This document shows positions 45,511 to 56,124 of a stretch of DNA of 64,000 nucleotides, piece after piece; the first letter of the stretch is position 1; every line of letters begins with the position of its first letter. The notes beneath the pieces are model-generated. The model was not told the origin of the DNA. It searched no databases and was given only the letters and a program-made list of their open reading frames with translations. The DNA is taken from NCBI GenBank assembly GCA_021295815.1, contig JAGWBQ010000013.1, positions 1-64,000 of the forward strand. Direction: 5' to 3'. The stretch comes from Gemmatimonadota bacterium. GTDB taxonomy: Bacteria > Gemmatimonadota > Gemmatimonadetes > Longimicrobiales > Gaopeijiaceae. The translations under genes were made by a program, and so were the position numbers.

Positions 45511-47358
45511 TTACTCGAAGATGGGCGGCATGGCCGGCTGCTGCTCGGACTGCTCCTCGAGGGCCTGAATCACTTGGGCTCGCCGGTCGACGACATCCGC
45601 AGAGGCTCGCAGGGCGTTTAGCCAGTCGCTCCAGGCGGTCTGCTGCGCCACTGTGTTCTCGATGGAGCGCTGAATCGGCAGTTGATTGAGCCAGGCGGCC
45701 GAATCCGCCGGCACGAAGCTCATCTGCTCGATCAGGTAGACGCTGGCCGGCGTGCTCACGACTTCGCTCAGTTCGCCCGGACGCAGTCCGAAGGCGGTGC
45801 CGGTCGCTTCGTTCCATCTCCCCAGCCCCGGAACGTTGTCGTCGCGGGTGAAGGGTCCCGCCTCGGCCAGTTCGATGCCTGCCTCTTCGGCGACCGATTC
45901 CAGCGCCTCGCCTTGGACGATTCGATCCAGGAGTCCGGCGGCCTCGTCTCTGGCCAGCTCCATCTGCAGCTCGAAGAGCAGGGTCGCCGAGATGGCCGCT
46001 CGGGCTTGCTCCAAGGTCAGGAAGCGTTCCGCCCGCCGCTCGACGAGCTCGAGGGCGTAAAACGCGAGATCGGTCTCGAATACCGGCGAGACGTCTCCGG
46101 GTTCGGCCTCTTCGAACGCCCAGTCGGACCCCTCCCACGCCTGGCCCACACCGGTTATGAAGCGGAAATTCTCTCGCATCGTGACTTCGGAGGCCGTGAG
46201 CCCGGTCTGAAGGGCGGCGTCGCCAAGCGAGACCTCTTCTGCAAGATCCTCCAGCGAGTCGGCCAGCTCGAGCAAGGCGAATTCGCGGTCTTCCGAAAGC
46301 TCGAAGGCAAGAAGGATGTGTCGCGCCGATACGCTGTCGGTTCCCCAGCGGTCGGTCACCTCGATCAGGTGCAGGCCGAAGTCGGAGCGTACCGGCCCCA
46401 CCGTCTGCCCGACGGGTGCGGCGAAGACGGCGCTGTCGAAAGGCGCCACCATGGTACCCTGAGGGAAAGTGCCTAGATCTCCACCTGCGGCCGCGCTTCC
46501 CTCGTCCACCGACCGAGCGCCGGCGATCTCCGCGAAGTCGCCGCCCCCGAGGATCTCCCCGCGCAGGCTGTCGGCCAAGGTTTCTACGGCGGCCGAATCC
46601 GCCGCGGTCAGCGACTTGTCGATAACGACCGCGCGCAGTTCGACCTCGGCAGGAATCATGAAGTCGTCCCGTTTCTCCGCATAGTAGGCTCGGATGGCCT
46701 CCTCGGTGGGCTGCGCCTCCGCCTCGCGGTACCGGCTTCGCGGATCGAGCGCCAGGTAGCGAACGGTCACCTGCTCGTTGGCGTCCCGGTAGCTCCTCCA
46801 CAGCTCGGCGTCGGGGATGAACTTGCCGACTTGGAGCTGACGATAGAGCGTTTCTCTCGGAAGGATGCTCCGGTAGAGCTCCTCGACCTGGAGCAGCTCC
46901 TGGGGCGGCGCCACGCGGAGCCAGTTCCGGTAGAGAGAGATATCGAAATTCCCGTCGGCGTCCTGGAACGCGGGCGCCGCCGCCAACTGCGGGGGCGGCG
47001 CGATCGGAGCCAGCCGGGCGATCTCTTCGTCGGTTACCGTGATACCGCGCCGCTCCAGCTCCTGTTCGATCAGTATCGTGATGACGATCTCTTCCCAGGC
47101 CTGATCCTCGAGCTCGCGATTCTGCTGCGAGTGGATGGGCTCTTCCTGCACCGCCTGCGCCTGCTGGTAGAGCGACTGGTAGGTAAGGATGTACTCGTCG
47201 TAGCTGACTTTGCGACCGTTGACCGACCCGACGTCGCCGAGTCCGCCGGCGGACTGGCCGGTGATGTCGGCTCCCCATTCGAACACCATCAGCGCGACGA
47301 ACGCTATGGCGGCCACGATCATGATCGGTTTGGTGGCGTCACGCATCTGACGCATCAT
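45511..47358 (-). CDS. ppiD: PpiD-like SurA_N/rotamase periplasmic foldase
   Basis: A 615-residue protein anchored by one N-terminal helix (IMIVAAIAFVALMVFEWG). A SurA_N-like chaperone region follows, then a parvulin-type rotamase domain at about 240-340, with a PFDSAVFAAPVGQTVGPVRSDFGLHLIEVTDR stretch, and a second related region near the carboxy end. It resembles PpiD, a periplasmic foldase that works with the Sec translocon. Start is ATG 47358 or 47355 (CATCAT); the frame stays open to 47523, but those residues are low complexity. Confidence 0.88.
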   Translation of the reverse strand: MMRQMRDATKPIMIVAAIAFVALMVFEWGADITGQSAGGLGDVGSVNGRKVSYDEYILTYQSLYQQAQAVQEEPIHSQQNRELEDQAWEEIVITILIEQELERRGITVTDEEIARLAPIAPPPQLAAAPAFQDADGNFDISLYRNWLRVAPPQELLQVEELYRSILPRETLYRQLQVGKFIPDAELWRSYRDANEQVTVRYLALDPRSRYREAEAQPTEEAIRAYYAEKRDDFMIPAEVELRAVVIDKSLTAADSAAVETLADSLRGEILGGGDFAEIAGARSVDEGSAAAGGDLGTFPQGTMVAPFDSAVFAAPVGQTVGPVRSDFGLHLIEVTDRWGTDSVSARHILLAFELSEDREFALLELADSLEDLAEEVSLGDAALQTGLTASEVTMRENFRFITGVGQAWEGSDWAFEEAEPGDVSPVFETDLAFYALELVERRAERFLTLEQARAAISATLLFELQMELARDEAAGLLDRIVQGEALESVAEEAGIELAEAGPFTRDDNVPGLGRWNEATGTAFGLRPGELSEVVSTPASVYLIEQMSFVPADSAAWLNQLPIQRSIENTVAQQTAWSDWLNALRASADVVDRRAQVIQALEEQSEQQPAMPPIFE

Positions 47359-47761
47359 AGGCCTGACTCCGTAAACCGCTCGGGGGCGGAAGCGCCGCGC
47401 TGCGGGCGGCTGGCTGCGATGAGGGTGTTCGACCCCGAAATCGGAACTCGCGGACGAGCGGCGGGGGTACGTGCACAGCCTACAAGAATAACCGCAGAGC
47501 ACCTCCTCGTCCACCTGCCTCAACCCGAGATCCGTCCGCCCTCCCCGGTTTCCGGCATGCGTCTCGCCCGACTCCTGCCTGGCACGAGGTCCCCGATGTC
47601 GTGGGACATCCTCTTCACCTTAGCAGATCTTCGTGGAGGCGCCGCAACCATTCCGAGCGCACGCCGCCGAGTGCTTCCCCGCCCGTTGACCGCAGGCCCG
47701 TCAATTTCTAGTTTAGGGAGAGGCCGCTCTCCTCCGCGGCTCGAATTCCGCAAGAGATCGC
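47359..47761. other. Divergent intergenic region between ppiD and the TPR-AroQ gene
   Basis: About 400 bases without a supportable gene. Promoters for both flanking genes must lie here. A hairpin at 47717-47732 is listed separately. No -35/-10 pair was convincing, though an A/T-rich stretch near 47701-47716 stands out in the GC-rich background. Confidence 0.6.
47717..47732. promoter_or_regulatory. Short perfect inverted repeat upstream of TPR-AroQ
   Basis: GGAGAG-GCCG-CTCTCC forms a perfect 6-bp stem with a 4-base loop, 29 bases before the ATG at 47762 and next to the A/T-rich stretch TTTCTAGTTTAG. Its position would suit an operator or a 5' leader hairpin. Confidence 0.35.
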
Positions 47762-48913
47762 ATGAGCAAATCGGACACGATCGACGACACTCGGAGACTG
47801 AGCGCGCGCCTCGAGGCCCTAATGCAGGTCAGCGGCTCGGCCTTCGTTTCGATCGCCGAACTCCAGAGACGCCTGGGGCGGCTGGAGGAGGCTCGGGCGA
47901 CGCTGGACGAGGGATTGGCTCGAGACCCGGACCGGTGTTCGGGCCACGTGGTCAGGATTCGCGTCCTGAAGGACCTGGGGGAGAGGGAAGGTGCGTTGGC
48001 GGCGGCGGCGGCGGCCCGGGAGCTCGATCCGGACAACAGTGAGGTCGGGCGTCTGCTCGCCGAACAGAGCGTCCCGTCCGTCGGGGCGGAGGAAGCGGAA
48101 GGACCGGACCCGTCACGCGCAACCCGGTCGGCCGAGGGCGACGCGACCGACCGCGACGAGGACTCCCCGTTCTCGATCGAAACCCTCACCCTCGCGGCGC
48201 TCTACCTGCGCCAGGGGTACCGCCAAAAGGCCGAGGAGACCTATCGCAGGATCCTGGCTCGGAACCCCTTGGGCGAGATCGCACAGGAGTGCGTGGCGGC
48301 GCTCGAACATCTGGCCGGCGAAGATGCGTCCACCTCCGCGCAGCCCGTCGCCGGTCCGGCCGCTACGGAGCCCGCGCGCGCCGAGGGTTCCGCTGTGGAC
48401 CGTTCGAGCGAACCGTCCGCCGCGTCCAAGCCGGGCGGTCCTGCCGATGCGCGCACGATACTCGTCGTCAACGGTCCCAACCTGGCCGCGCTCGGAAAGC
48501 GGGAACCTGAGACCTACGGGAGCCTCAGCCTGGACTCCGTGAACGGCGAGATCGCGGAGCTCGGTCGCGAGCTCGGGTTGAATGTGAAGTTCTTCCAGTC
48601 GAACTCGGAAGGGGAGCTGGTCGACGAGATCGAGGAATCCCGGGAGGACGTCGACGGCATCATCATCAACCCCGGTGGGCTGACGCACACGTCGGTGGTG
48701 CTGCGCGACGCCTTGGTCGGCTCCGGTCTCCCCTTCGTCGAGGTGCATATCTCGAATACCGCAGGGCGCGAGCCTTTCCGCCGCAAGTCGCTGGTTTCGG
48801 CCAAGGCTGTCGGCGTCGTATATGGATTCGGCGTGAGGGGCTATCTTTTAGCTCTGCGCGGACTCGACGGAGTGCTGCGCGCCGACGATCCTCCGACGCA
48901 CCGAACCCGCTAA
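47762..48913 (+). CDS. aroQ: TPR domain-3-dehydroquinate dehydratase type II fusion
   Basis: A single 383-residue frame. Residues about 30-185 hold TPR-like helical pairs (ELQRRLGRLEEARATLDEGLARDPDR; ALYLRQGYRQKAEETYRRILARNPLG) with an acidic linker. Residues about 231-375 are type II dehydroquinase: VVNGPNLAALGKREPETYG with R247 and Y252, QSNSEGELVDEI, IINPGGLTHTSV with N303, and EVHISNTAGREPFRRKS with H329. It makes 3-dehydroshikimate in the shikimate pathway. The family is normally about 150 residues; the TPR arm is unusual. Position ahead of efp-accB-accC matches a conserved bacterial order. Confidence 0.88.
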   Translation: MSKSDTIDDTRRLSARLEALMQVSGSAFVSIAELQRRLGRLEEARATLDEGLARDPDRCSGHVVRIRVLKDLGEREGALAAAAAARELDPDNSEVGRLLAEQSVPSVGAEEAEGPDPSRATRSAEGDATDRDEDSPFSIETLTLAALYLRQGYRQKAEETYRRILARNPLGEIAQECVAALEHLAGEDASTSAQPVAGPAATEPARAEGSAVDRSSEPSAASKPGGPADARTILVVNGPNLAALGKREPETYGSLSLDSVNGEIAELGRELGLNVKFFQSNSEGELVDEIEESREDVDGIIINPGGLTHTSVVLRDALVGSGLPFVEVHISNTAGREPFRRKSLVSAKAVGVVYGFGVRGYLLALRGLDGVLRADDPPTHRTR

Positions 48914-48916
48914 CAG

Positions 48917-49483
48917 ATGGCCACCACGGCAGACTTCCGCAACGGCATGGTGCTCGAGATCGACGGCGACCTCTGGTCCATCACCTACTTCCAGCACGTC
49001 AAGCCCGGCAAGGGCGGCGCCTTCGTGCGTACGCGGCTCAAGAACGTTCTTACCGGCGCGGTCGTCGACCGGACATACCGCGCGGGCGAAAAAGTAACCG
49101 ATGTCCGGCTGGAGCGGAGGCCGGTGAACTACATGTACGGCGACGGCCAGCTCCATCACTTCATGGATGCCGAAACCTTCGACATGATCCCCATCGCCGG
49201 GGAGCTCGTTGGCGAGGATCAGCTCAAGTACCTGAAGGAGAACATGGAGTGCGCCGGACTGACCCACGAGGGCGACGTCATCAGCGTCGAGCTACCCAAC
49301 TTCGTGGAGCTCGAAGTGACCCGAACCGATCCCGGTTTCAAGGGCGACACCGCCCAGGGCGCGACCAAGCCCGCCACGCTCGAGACCGGGGCCGTGGTCC
49401 AGGTGCCCCTCTTCGTGAACGAGGGCGACGTGATCAAGATCGACCGTCGCGAAGACAAGTACCTGTCCCGGGTCGGAGGTTAG
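48917..49483 (+). CDS. efp: Elongation factor P
   Basis: EF-P, 188 residues, relieves ribosome stalling at polyproline. It has three OB-like domains: FRNGMVLEIDGDLWSITYFQHVKPGKGGAFVRTRLKN (modification Lys in the KPGKGGA loop), the DRTYRAGEKV segment, and PNFVELEVTRTDPGFKGDTAQGATKPATLETGA. No epmA/epmB or ymfI-type modification gene was noticed nearby, so its modification type is open. ATG 48917 is 3 bases after the AroQ stop. Confidence 0.96.
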   Translation: MATTADFRNGMVLEIDGDLWSITYFQHVKPGKGGAFVRTRLKNVLTGAVVDRTYRAGEKVTDVRLERRPVNYMYGDGQLHHFMDAETFDMIPIAGELVGEDQLKYLKENMECAGLTHEGDVISVELPNFVELEVTRTDPGFKGDTAQGATKPATLETGAVVQVPLFVNEGDVIKIDRREDKYLSRVGG

Positions 49484-49487
49484 CCAA

Positions 49488-49967
49488 ATGAAGGAAAACA
49501 AGTTCGATCTGACGTACTTGGAACAGCTCGTCGTCCTGGTAGAGGCCAGCGGCGTACACGAGCTCGAGCTCGAGGTGGGGGAGACCCGGGTCCGAATCGT
49601 CAAGCCGCCTTTGCCGCAGGTGGTTCAGGCCGCCCCCGCGGCCATCGCGCCGCCACCCGCACCAGCCGGCGCAGTTGAGGAATCGGCGCCGAAGACCGAG
49701 GCCGACCCCGGCTCATCGGGCTCCGAAACCGTCGAGGTTAACGCGCCCATGGTCGGGACCTTCTACCGGGCGCCTTCGCCTAACGCGCCACCCTATACGC
49801 GTCGTGGAGAGCGGGTTTCGGTCGGAGACACTCTCTGTATAATCGAGGCGATGAAACTCATGAACGAACTCGAGGCCGAGGTGGCGGGGACCGTCGTGGA
49901 GATCTGCCTGGAGAACGGCGCACCTGTCGAGTACGGCCAGGCGCTCTTCCGCATCGATCCCGACTGA
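49488..49967 (+). CDS. accB: Biotin carboxyl carrier protein of acetyl-CoA carboxylase
   Basis: BCCP, 159 residues, carries biotin for acetyl-CoA carboxylase. An Ala/Pro-rich linker (about 40-80) separates a small N-terminal region from the biotinyl domain (about 80-158), where the biotinylated Lys is in [16 protein letters not shown]. It precedes accC by 11 bases, the usual order in fatty-acid synthesis operons. Confidence 0.96.
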   Translation: MKENKFDLTYLEQLVVLVEASGVHELELEVGETRVRIVKPPLPQVVQAAPAAIAPPPAPAGAVEESAPKTEADPGSSGSETVEVNAPMVGTFYRAPSPNAPPYTRRGERVSVGDTLCIIEAMKLMNELEAEVAGTVVEICLENGAPVEYGQALFRIDPD

Positions 49968-49978
49968 CCGGACCGAAC

Positions 49979-51325
<1,347 letters not shown>

Positions 51326-51329
51326 CCCG

Positions 51330-53828
51330 ATGGCTCGCCGCAGGAAGGAGCGTAGGGGAGCGGGCCGGGCAGCGACATCGCGCCGGTCGAAGGCCCGATC
51401 GTCGAAGGGGGCGCGAACGGCCAAGGATATGAAGCGTCCGAAGAAGGCGAGACGTCCGAAAAAGCAGGTCTCGCGGAGCGGTGACGCCGCAGCCGCGCCC
51501 GCCGGGATGGGGACGAGGGTCGTTCTCGTTCTCGGGCTCTCCGGGATCGCGCTGCTCACAACTTTCAGCCTGATTCCCGTCCCCGAGGGCTCGATTCGCT
51601 TCCCCGACGGCAACCTGATAGGTCCGTTCGGGGCCTGGTTGCGGCGTGCGCTTGCGGGGGCGGCGGGCGTCTGTGCGCCCTTGGTGCCGGTGACCTTCGC
51701 GACCATGACCTGGCTTACCCTATCCCGGGGCAGCGACGGACCGCTTCGCCTGCGGCCGGCCCGCTGGCTGGCGCTCGAACTGGGACTGTTGGCTCTGGCG
51801 CCGACCGCTGCGCACCTGATCCGGGCGGGGTCCGGCGGCCGGCTGGGCGAGTTCGTCGGGGCGCCCCTGGTCGGGACGCTCGGCTGGCTGGGCGGAAGCG
51901 TGATCACGCTCGTCGGGGTCTCGGCCCTCTCGCAGATCGCGCTCGGCTGGAACCCCGTTTCCGCCGGCGTGCCCCGCCTCGCCCGAGCGGTGGCGTGGCT
52001 TGCCGTCCGAAGCTGGCGCACGGCACGGGGTGCGGTCGAAGCGCGGAAGAAGAGGCGGCTTGCCGCAGGACCGGACGAGAGTCGCGGAGGGCGTGACCGG
52101 ATGGACGAGGCCTCGTCCGACGGGATTGTGGACGGTCGGGACGACCGCGGTGGCGAGTCTCCCGCCGGAACGGAGAAGGGAGAGGCCGCCGGAGCCGACG
52201 CTTCTTCCGGCACCGAAGAGATCGAACCCGCCGGCAGCGGGCCGTCCGGAGCAGGCGGCGACCGCCTCCCGGCCCGCCCGGTCACCGCCCCCGATCCGGC
52301 CGATTCGCTCACCCCGAGCATCGACCTGCTTCCCGAACCTCTTTCGCGTCCAGGCGATTCCGAGGAAGTTCTCGACGGCAGGGAGGCGAAGCTCGTCAAC
52401 ACCCTCAAGACCTTCAAGGTCGAGTGCCGGCCGGGCAGGCGCGAGACCGGACCCGCCGTCACCCAGTTCAGGATCATCCCCAACCGGGGCGTGAAGGTGG
52501 CCCGCATAGTCAACCTGGCGCCCGACCTCGCGCTTGCGGTCAAGGCGGAGAGCCTGCGCATCGTCGCGCCGATCCCGGGAGAGGGTGCGGTGGGCATCGA
52601 GGTGCCGAACTCCCGGCGCGCCATCGTAGGCATTCGGGAGATCATCGGGGACGATTCCTTCCGGTACGCGAGGAGCACTCTGCCTATGGCCTTCGGCAAG
52701 GACATCCGAGGACGTCCTTACGTGACCGGACTGGAGCGCATGCCCCACCTCCTCATCGCCGGCCAGACCGGTTCGGGCAAGTCGGTGTGTCTGAACACCA
52801 TCGTCACCTCGCTCGTCTTCCGGCACTCCGCCGACAGCCTGCGCCTGCTGATGATTGACCCCAAGATGGTCGAGCTCTCGATCTACGGCCGTCTCCCTCA
52901 TCTCCGCCATCCGGTGGTCACCGACCCGCGCGACGCGGCTGCGGTGTTGGAGTGGGCGGTCATCGAGATGGAGCGTCGCTATGCGCTGCTGCGGGCGAAC
53001 TCGGTGCGTTCGATCGGCGAATTCAACGCCAGGGTCGAGGAAGGGGCCGAACTGGTGGACGAGGGTCCGGTCGCAGGGACCGCCGGGGAGGATGCCACTT
53101 ACGAGGGAGGTGCGCTGCCCTACATAGTCCTCGTGGTAGACGAACTGGCCGATCTGATGATGACGGTCCAGTCGGACGTGGAGAAGCCGCTCACCCAGCT
53201 CGCCCAGAAGGCCCGGGCCATCGGTATCCACCTCATCGTCGCCACCCAGCGTCCTTCCGTCAATGTCATCACCGGTCTCATAAAGGCGAACTTTCCCACC
53301 CGGCTGGCGTTCCGCGTCGCCTCCAAGACCGACTCGCGCACGATCCTCGACATGAACGGCGCCGAAGCCCTGCTCGGCAACGGCGACATGCTCTTCCTGC
53401 CGCCGGGCGAAGGCGAGCCCGTGCGAATTCAGGGTGCCTTCATCTCCACCTCGGACACCGAACGACTGATGGCGTGGTACGCCGAGATGGCCGCGAGCGG
53501 CGTTGAGGGGTATAGGACGCCTGAACGGGAGAACGACATTCTGGCGGAGGTGCGCGCCAAGGCCGAGGAGGAGGCCGGCCGTTCCGAAACCGAGTCCGCT
53601 GCCGACCGCGACCCGATCTTCGGAGAGGCGGCGATGGTTTGCGTATCCAACGGCAGCGCCTCGACATCGCTTCTTCAGCGGAAGCTCAAGGTGGGATACG
53701 GCCGGGCGGCGCGCGTCATCGACCAGTTGCACGATGCCGGGATCATCGGTCCGGCGGACGGTGCGCGCGGGCGAGAGGTGCTCGTGAGCCTGGACCGACT
53801 CGATGCGATCATAAGGGGAGAAGAGTGA
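51330..53828 (+). CDS. ftsK: DNA translocase FtsK
   Basis: FtsK, 832 residues, moves chromosomal DNA at the septum. A very basic N-terminus (1-50) precedes about four membrane helices (about 55-205), a Ser/Asp/Glu-rich linker (about 235-340), the alpha/beta motor domain with Walker A LIAGQTGSGKSVCLNTI and Walker B-type IVLVVDELADLMM, and a C-terminal gamma winged-helix (about 765-830) that reads KOPS-type sites. It precedes lolA with a GTGA overlap. Confidence 0.95.
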   Translation: MARRRKERRGAGRAATSRRSKARSSKGARTAKDMKRPKKARRPKKQVSRSGDAAAAPAGMGTRVVLVLGLSGIALLTTFSLIPVPEGSIRFPDGNLIGPFGAWLRRALAGAAGVCAPLVPVTFATMTWLTLSRGSDGPLRLRPARWLALELGLLALAPTAAHLIRAGSGGRLGEFVGAPLVGTLGWLGGSVITLVGVSALSQIALGWNPVSAGVPRLARAVAWLAVRSWRTARGAVEARKKRRLAAGPDESRGGRDRMDEASSDGIVDGRDDRGGESPAGTEKGEAAGADASSGTEEIEPAGSGPSGAGGDRLPARPVTAPDPADSLTPSIDLLPEPLSRPGDSEEVLDGREAKLVNTLKTFKVECRPGRRETGPAVTQFRIIPNRGVKVARIVNLAPDLALAVKAESLRIVAPIPGEGAVGIEVPNSRRAIVGIREIIGDDSFRYARSTLPMAFGKDIRGRPYVTGLERMPHLLIAGQTGSGKSVCLNTIVTSLVFRHSADSLRLLMIDPKMVELSIYGRLPHLRHPVVTDPRDAAAVLEWAVIEMERRYALLRANSVRSIGEFNARVEEGAELVDEGPVAGTAGEDATYEGGALPYIVLVVDELADLMMTVQSDVEKPLTQLAQKARAIGIHLIVATQRPSVNVITGLIKANFPTRLAFRVASKTDSRTILDMNGAEALLGNGDMLFLPPGEGEPVRIQGAFISTSDTERLMAWYAEMAASGVEGYRTPERENDILAEVRAKAEEEAGRSETESAADRDPIFGEAAMVCVSNGSASTSLLQRKLKVGYGRAARVIDQLHDAGIIGPADGARGREVLVSLDRLDAIIRGEE

Positions 53829-54559
53829 AGGAGATGCTAACGGAAGGAGCTCGCGCTTCGCCCAGGACGCCCTGGGGTCCCGCAACTGGGGGTGGTCCCG
53901 CAACTCGCTGCGGGCTGGCGTGGGCCGTCGTCGCTTCGGTCATCGCGGTTTCCGGCACGAGCGCGCAAACACCCACCGGGATCGAGGTTCTCGAGCTGGC
54001 GGCTTCTCGTCACGAACGGATCGATGCGCTCTGCGCCGATTTCGAGCAGCGCCTCGACATCGCGCTTCTGGGCGAAGAGCATGCAGGGAAGGGCCGCCTC
54101 TGCCACCGACGCCCGTCCTACTTCGGCATGCGTTTCACCGAACCCGCAGGCGACCTCGTGATCGCCGACGGCACCTGGGTCTGGCTCTACAATCCCAGCA
54201 TGGAGGAGGGGCAGGCCATAAGGTACCCGGCCGCGAGCTCGGGCGGCTCGCACAACATCTTCCACGACTTCCTCGACGATCCCGCGGCACGCTACACCGC
54301 CAGCTACCTCGGTGAAGAGGAGTTCGAAGGAGCGGGAGCGGCCCACCGGGTCAGGGTGAAGCCTCGGGAGACGGCCGGATTCGCGGCGGCCGAGCTCTGG
54401 ATCGACCTCGACGAGCACATCCTCCGCAAGATCAGGGTCGAAGACGAGAACGGAACCGTGAGGGTCGTTACACTGTCCGCCATCGATCTGGCCCCTGCGC
54501 TCGCCCCCGCCTGGTTCGAGTTCGTTCCCCCGCCCGGCACGACGGTCATAACGCGATGA
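53825..54559 (+). CDS. lolA: Outer-membrane lipoprotein carrier protein LolA
   Basis: LolA-like, 244 residues, carries lipoproteins across the periplasm. The signal peptide hydrophobic core is LAWAVVASVIAVSGTSAQ. The mature part has FEQRLDIALLGEEHAGKGRLCHRRPSYFGMRFTEPAGDLVIADGTWVWLYNP, the family's central pattern. GTG 53825 has GGGGAG four bases upstream and is preferred; ATG 53834 has its purine stretch too close. A duplicated GGTCCCGCAACT (53876 and 53893) encodes GPAT twice in the signal N-region. Confidence 0.88.
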   Translation: MKEMLTEGARASPRTPWGPATGGGPATRCGLAWAVVASVIAVSGTSAQTPTGIEVLELAASRHERIDALCADFEQRLDIALLGEEHAGKGRLCHRRPSYFGMRFTEPAGDLVIADGTWVWLYNPSMEEGQAIRYPAASSGGSHNIFHDFLDDPAARYTASYLGEEEFEGAGAAHRVRVKPRETAGFAAAELWIDLDEHILRKIRVEDENGTVRVVTLSAIDLAPALAPAWFEFVPPPGTTVITR

Positions 54560-56124
54560 GCGTCGCCGACCGGACTCTCACCGCGCCCGCAAGCTCGCGC
54601 GAGCTTCCCGTCTTCCCCCTCACAGGGGCGACCGGACACTCGACCACCCCGCTCGCCGTGGCGCGGGCCGGAAGGTCCCTGGGACCGGTGGCGGGCCCGC
54701 GGGTCTCGGTGGTCACTCTGGGGTGCGACAAGAACACCGTCGACTCGGAGCGGATCGCCGGAGCCCTCGTGGCGGCCGGGGCCCGACTGCTCCCGGATCC
54801 GGACGGCGCCGAGGTGGTGGTCGTGAACACCTGCGGCTTCATCGACGCTGCGAAGGAAGAGTCGATCGAGGCCATTCTACAGGCTGCCGAGATGAAGGCC
54901 CGGGGCGATCTGAAGGCGCTGGCGGTGGTCGGTTGTCTCGTGGAACGCTACCGCGCCGAACTCGAACGCGAGCTTCCGGAGGTCGATCTCCTGCTCGGAC
55001 TCAGCCAAGCGGGAAGCCTGATCCCCTCGCTCCGCGATCTGGGACTGCTGGAGGAGCCGACGGTGCCGCTCATGGAGCGACCCTTGCGCGTGGTGATGAG
55101 CGACACGCTTCACACCTCCTTTCTGAAGGTGAGCGAAGGCTGCGACCACACCTGCGCCTTCTGCGCCATTCCCCTCATGCGCGGCCTGCACCGGTCGCAT
55201 CCCCTGGACGAGCTTGTTCACGAAGCGCGCCAACTGGGCGAGGCCGGCGTCCGCGAACTCAACGTCGTCTCTCAGGACACCACATGGTACGGACGGGATC
55301 TCCGGCGCAGGGACCGCGGCGCCCCGCTGCTTCCCGAACTTCTTGCGGCTCTCCTGGCCGAGACCGACGTGGAGTGGTACCGACTCTTCTACATGTATCC
55401 GTCGGGCATCACGCGCTCACTCGCCGAGCTCATGGCCGACGAGTCCCGCATCGTCGACTACCTCGACATGCCCATCCAGCACGGCAGCGACCGCATCCTC
55501 CGGCTCATGCGCCGTCCGGAGCGTCGCCGGACCATCAGGGAGCGGGTGAGCTGGCTAAGGGACGCGGTTCCGGGCATCACGCTGCGCTCGACCGTTATCG
55601 TGGGCTTCCCGGGTGAGACCGACCGCGACTTCCGCGAGCTCTGCGACCTGCTCGAGGAGCTGAAGCTCGACCGGACGGGCATCTTCCCCTACTCCCCCGA
55701 GCAGGGCACACGTGCGCGAGCGATGCCGGATCGTCCGGGAACCGGGATCGTACGGCGGCGCATGGAGGAGCTGAACGAACTCGTGAGCGGGATCGAGGCC
55801 GAAGCTGCGGAAGAGCGGGTGGGCACCGTCGCTCTCGCCCTGGTCGACGGTGTTGAAAGCGATTCGATCACGGCGCGTACCGAATCGCAAGCGGTGGATG
55901 TGGACGGGGTGACGCACGTGCGCCCTGAAGGAAGTCGGCCCCCGGTCGGCCCCGTGAAGGGCGATTCGTCGAAGGGAGCCGCGGTCGGCGTCCGCCCGGG
56001 CGATTTCGTGGAGGTTCTGATCGAAGATGCGTTCGACGGCGACATGACTGCGCAGCTCGTGGCCGCACCGGTGTCGGGACGCCGCGTCTCGGGCCGAAGA
56101 GCGCCGGGCGAGGAGCTGCGATGA
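54556..56124 (+). CDS. rimO: Ribosomal protein S12 methylthiotransferase RimO
   Basis: RimO, 522 residues, adds a methylthio group to Asp88 of S12. The N-terminal UPF0004 domain (VSVVTLGCDKNTVDSE, VVVNTCGFIDAAKEESI, VVGCLVERY) and the radical-SAM CxxxCxxC motif (GCDHTCAFCAIP) are intact, and a TRAM domain ends the protein. About 45 unconserved residues precede the first conserved Cys region. It is coupled to lolA (ATGA) and to the next gene. Confidence 0.94.
   Translation: MSVADRTLTAPASSRELPVFPLTGATGHSTTPLAVARAGRSLGPVAGPRVSVVTLGCDKNTVDSERIAGALVAAGARLLPDPDGAEVVVVNTCGFIDAAKEESIEAILQAAEMKARGDLKALAVVGCLVERYRAELERELPEVDLLLGLSQAGSLIPSLRDLGLLEEPTVPLMERPLRVVMSDTLHTSFLKVSEGCDHTCAFCAIPLMRGLHRSHPLDELVHEARQLGEAGVRELNVVSQDTTWYGRDLRRRDRGAPLLPELLAALLAETDVEWYRLFYMYPSGITRSLAELMADESRIVDYLDMPIQHGSDRILRLMRRPERRRTIRERVSWLRDAVPGITLRSTVIVGFPGETDRDFRELCDLLEELKLDRTGIFPYSPEQGTRARAMPDRPGTGIVRRRMEELNELVSGIEAEAAEERVGTVALALVDGVESDSITARTESQAVDVDGVTHVRPEGSRPPVGPVKGDSSKGAAVGVRPGDFVEVLIEDAFDGDMTAQLVAAPVSGRRVSGRRAPGEELR

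Noticed and set aside
45281-47278. A 665-codon Arg/Gly-rich frame overlapping ppiD
   Set aside because: It lies on the same strand as ppiD in another frame; its composition is that of out-of-frame GC-rich DNA, and ppiD is clearly the gene.
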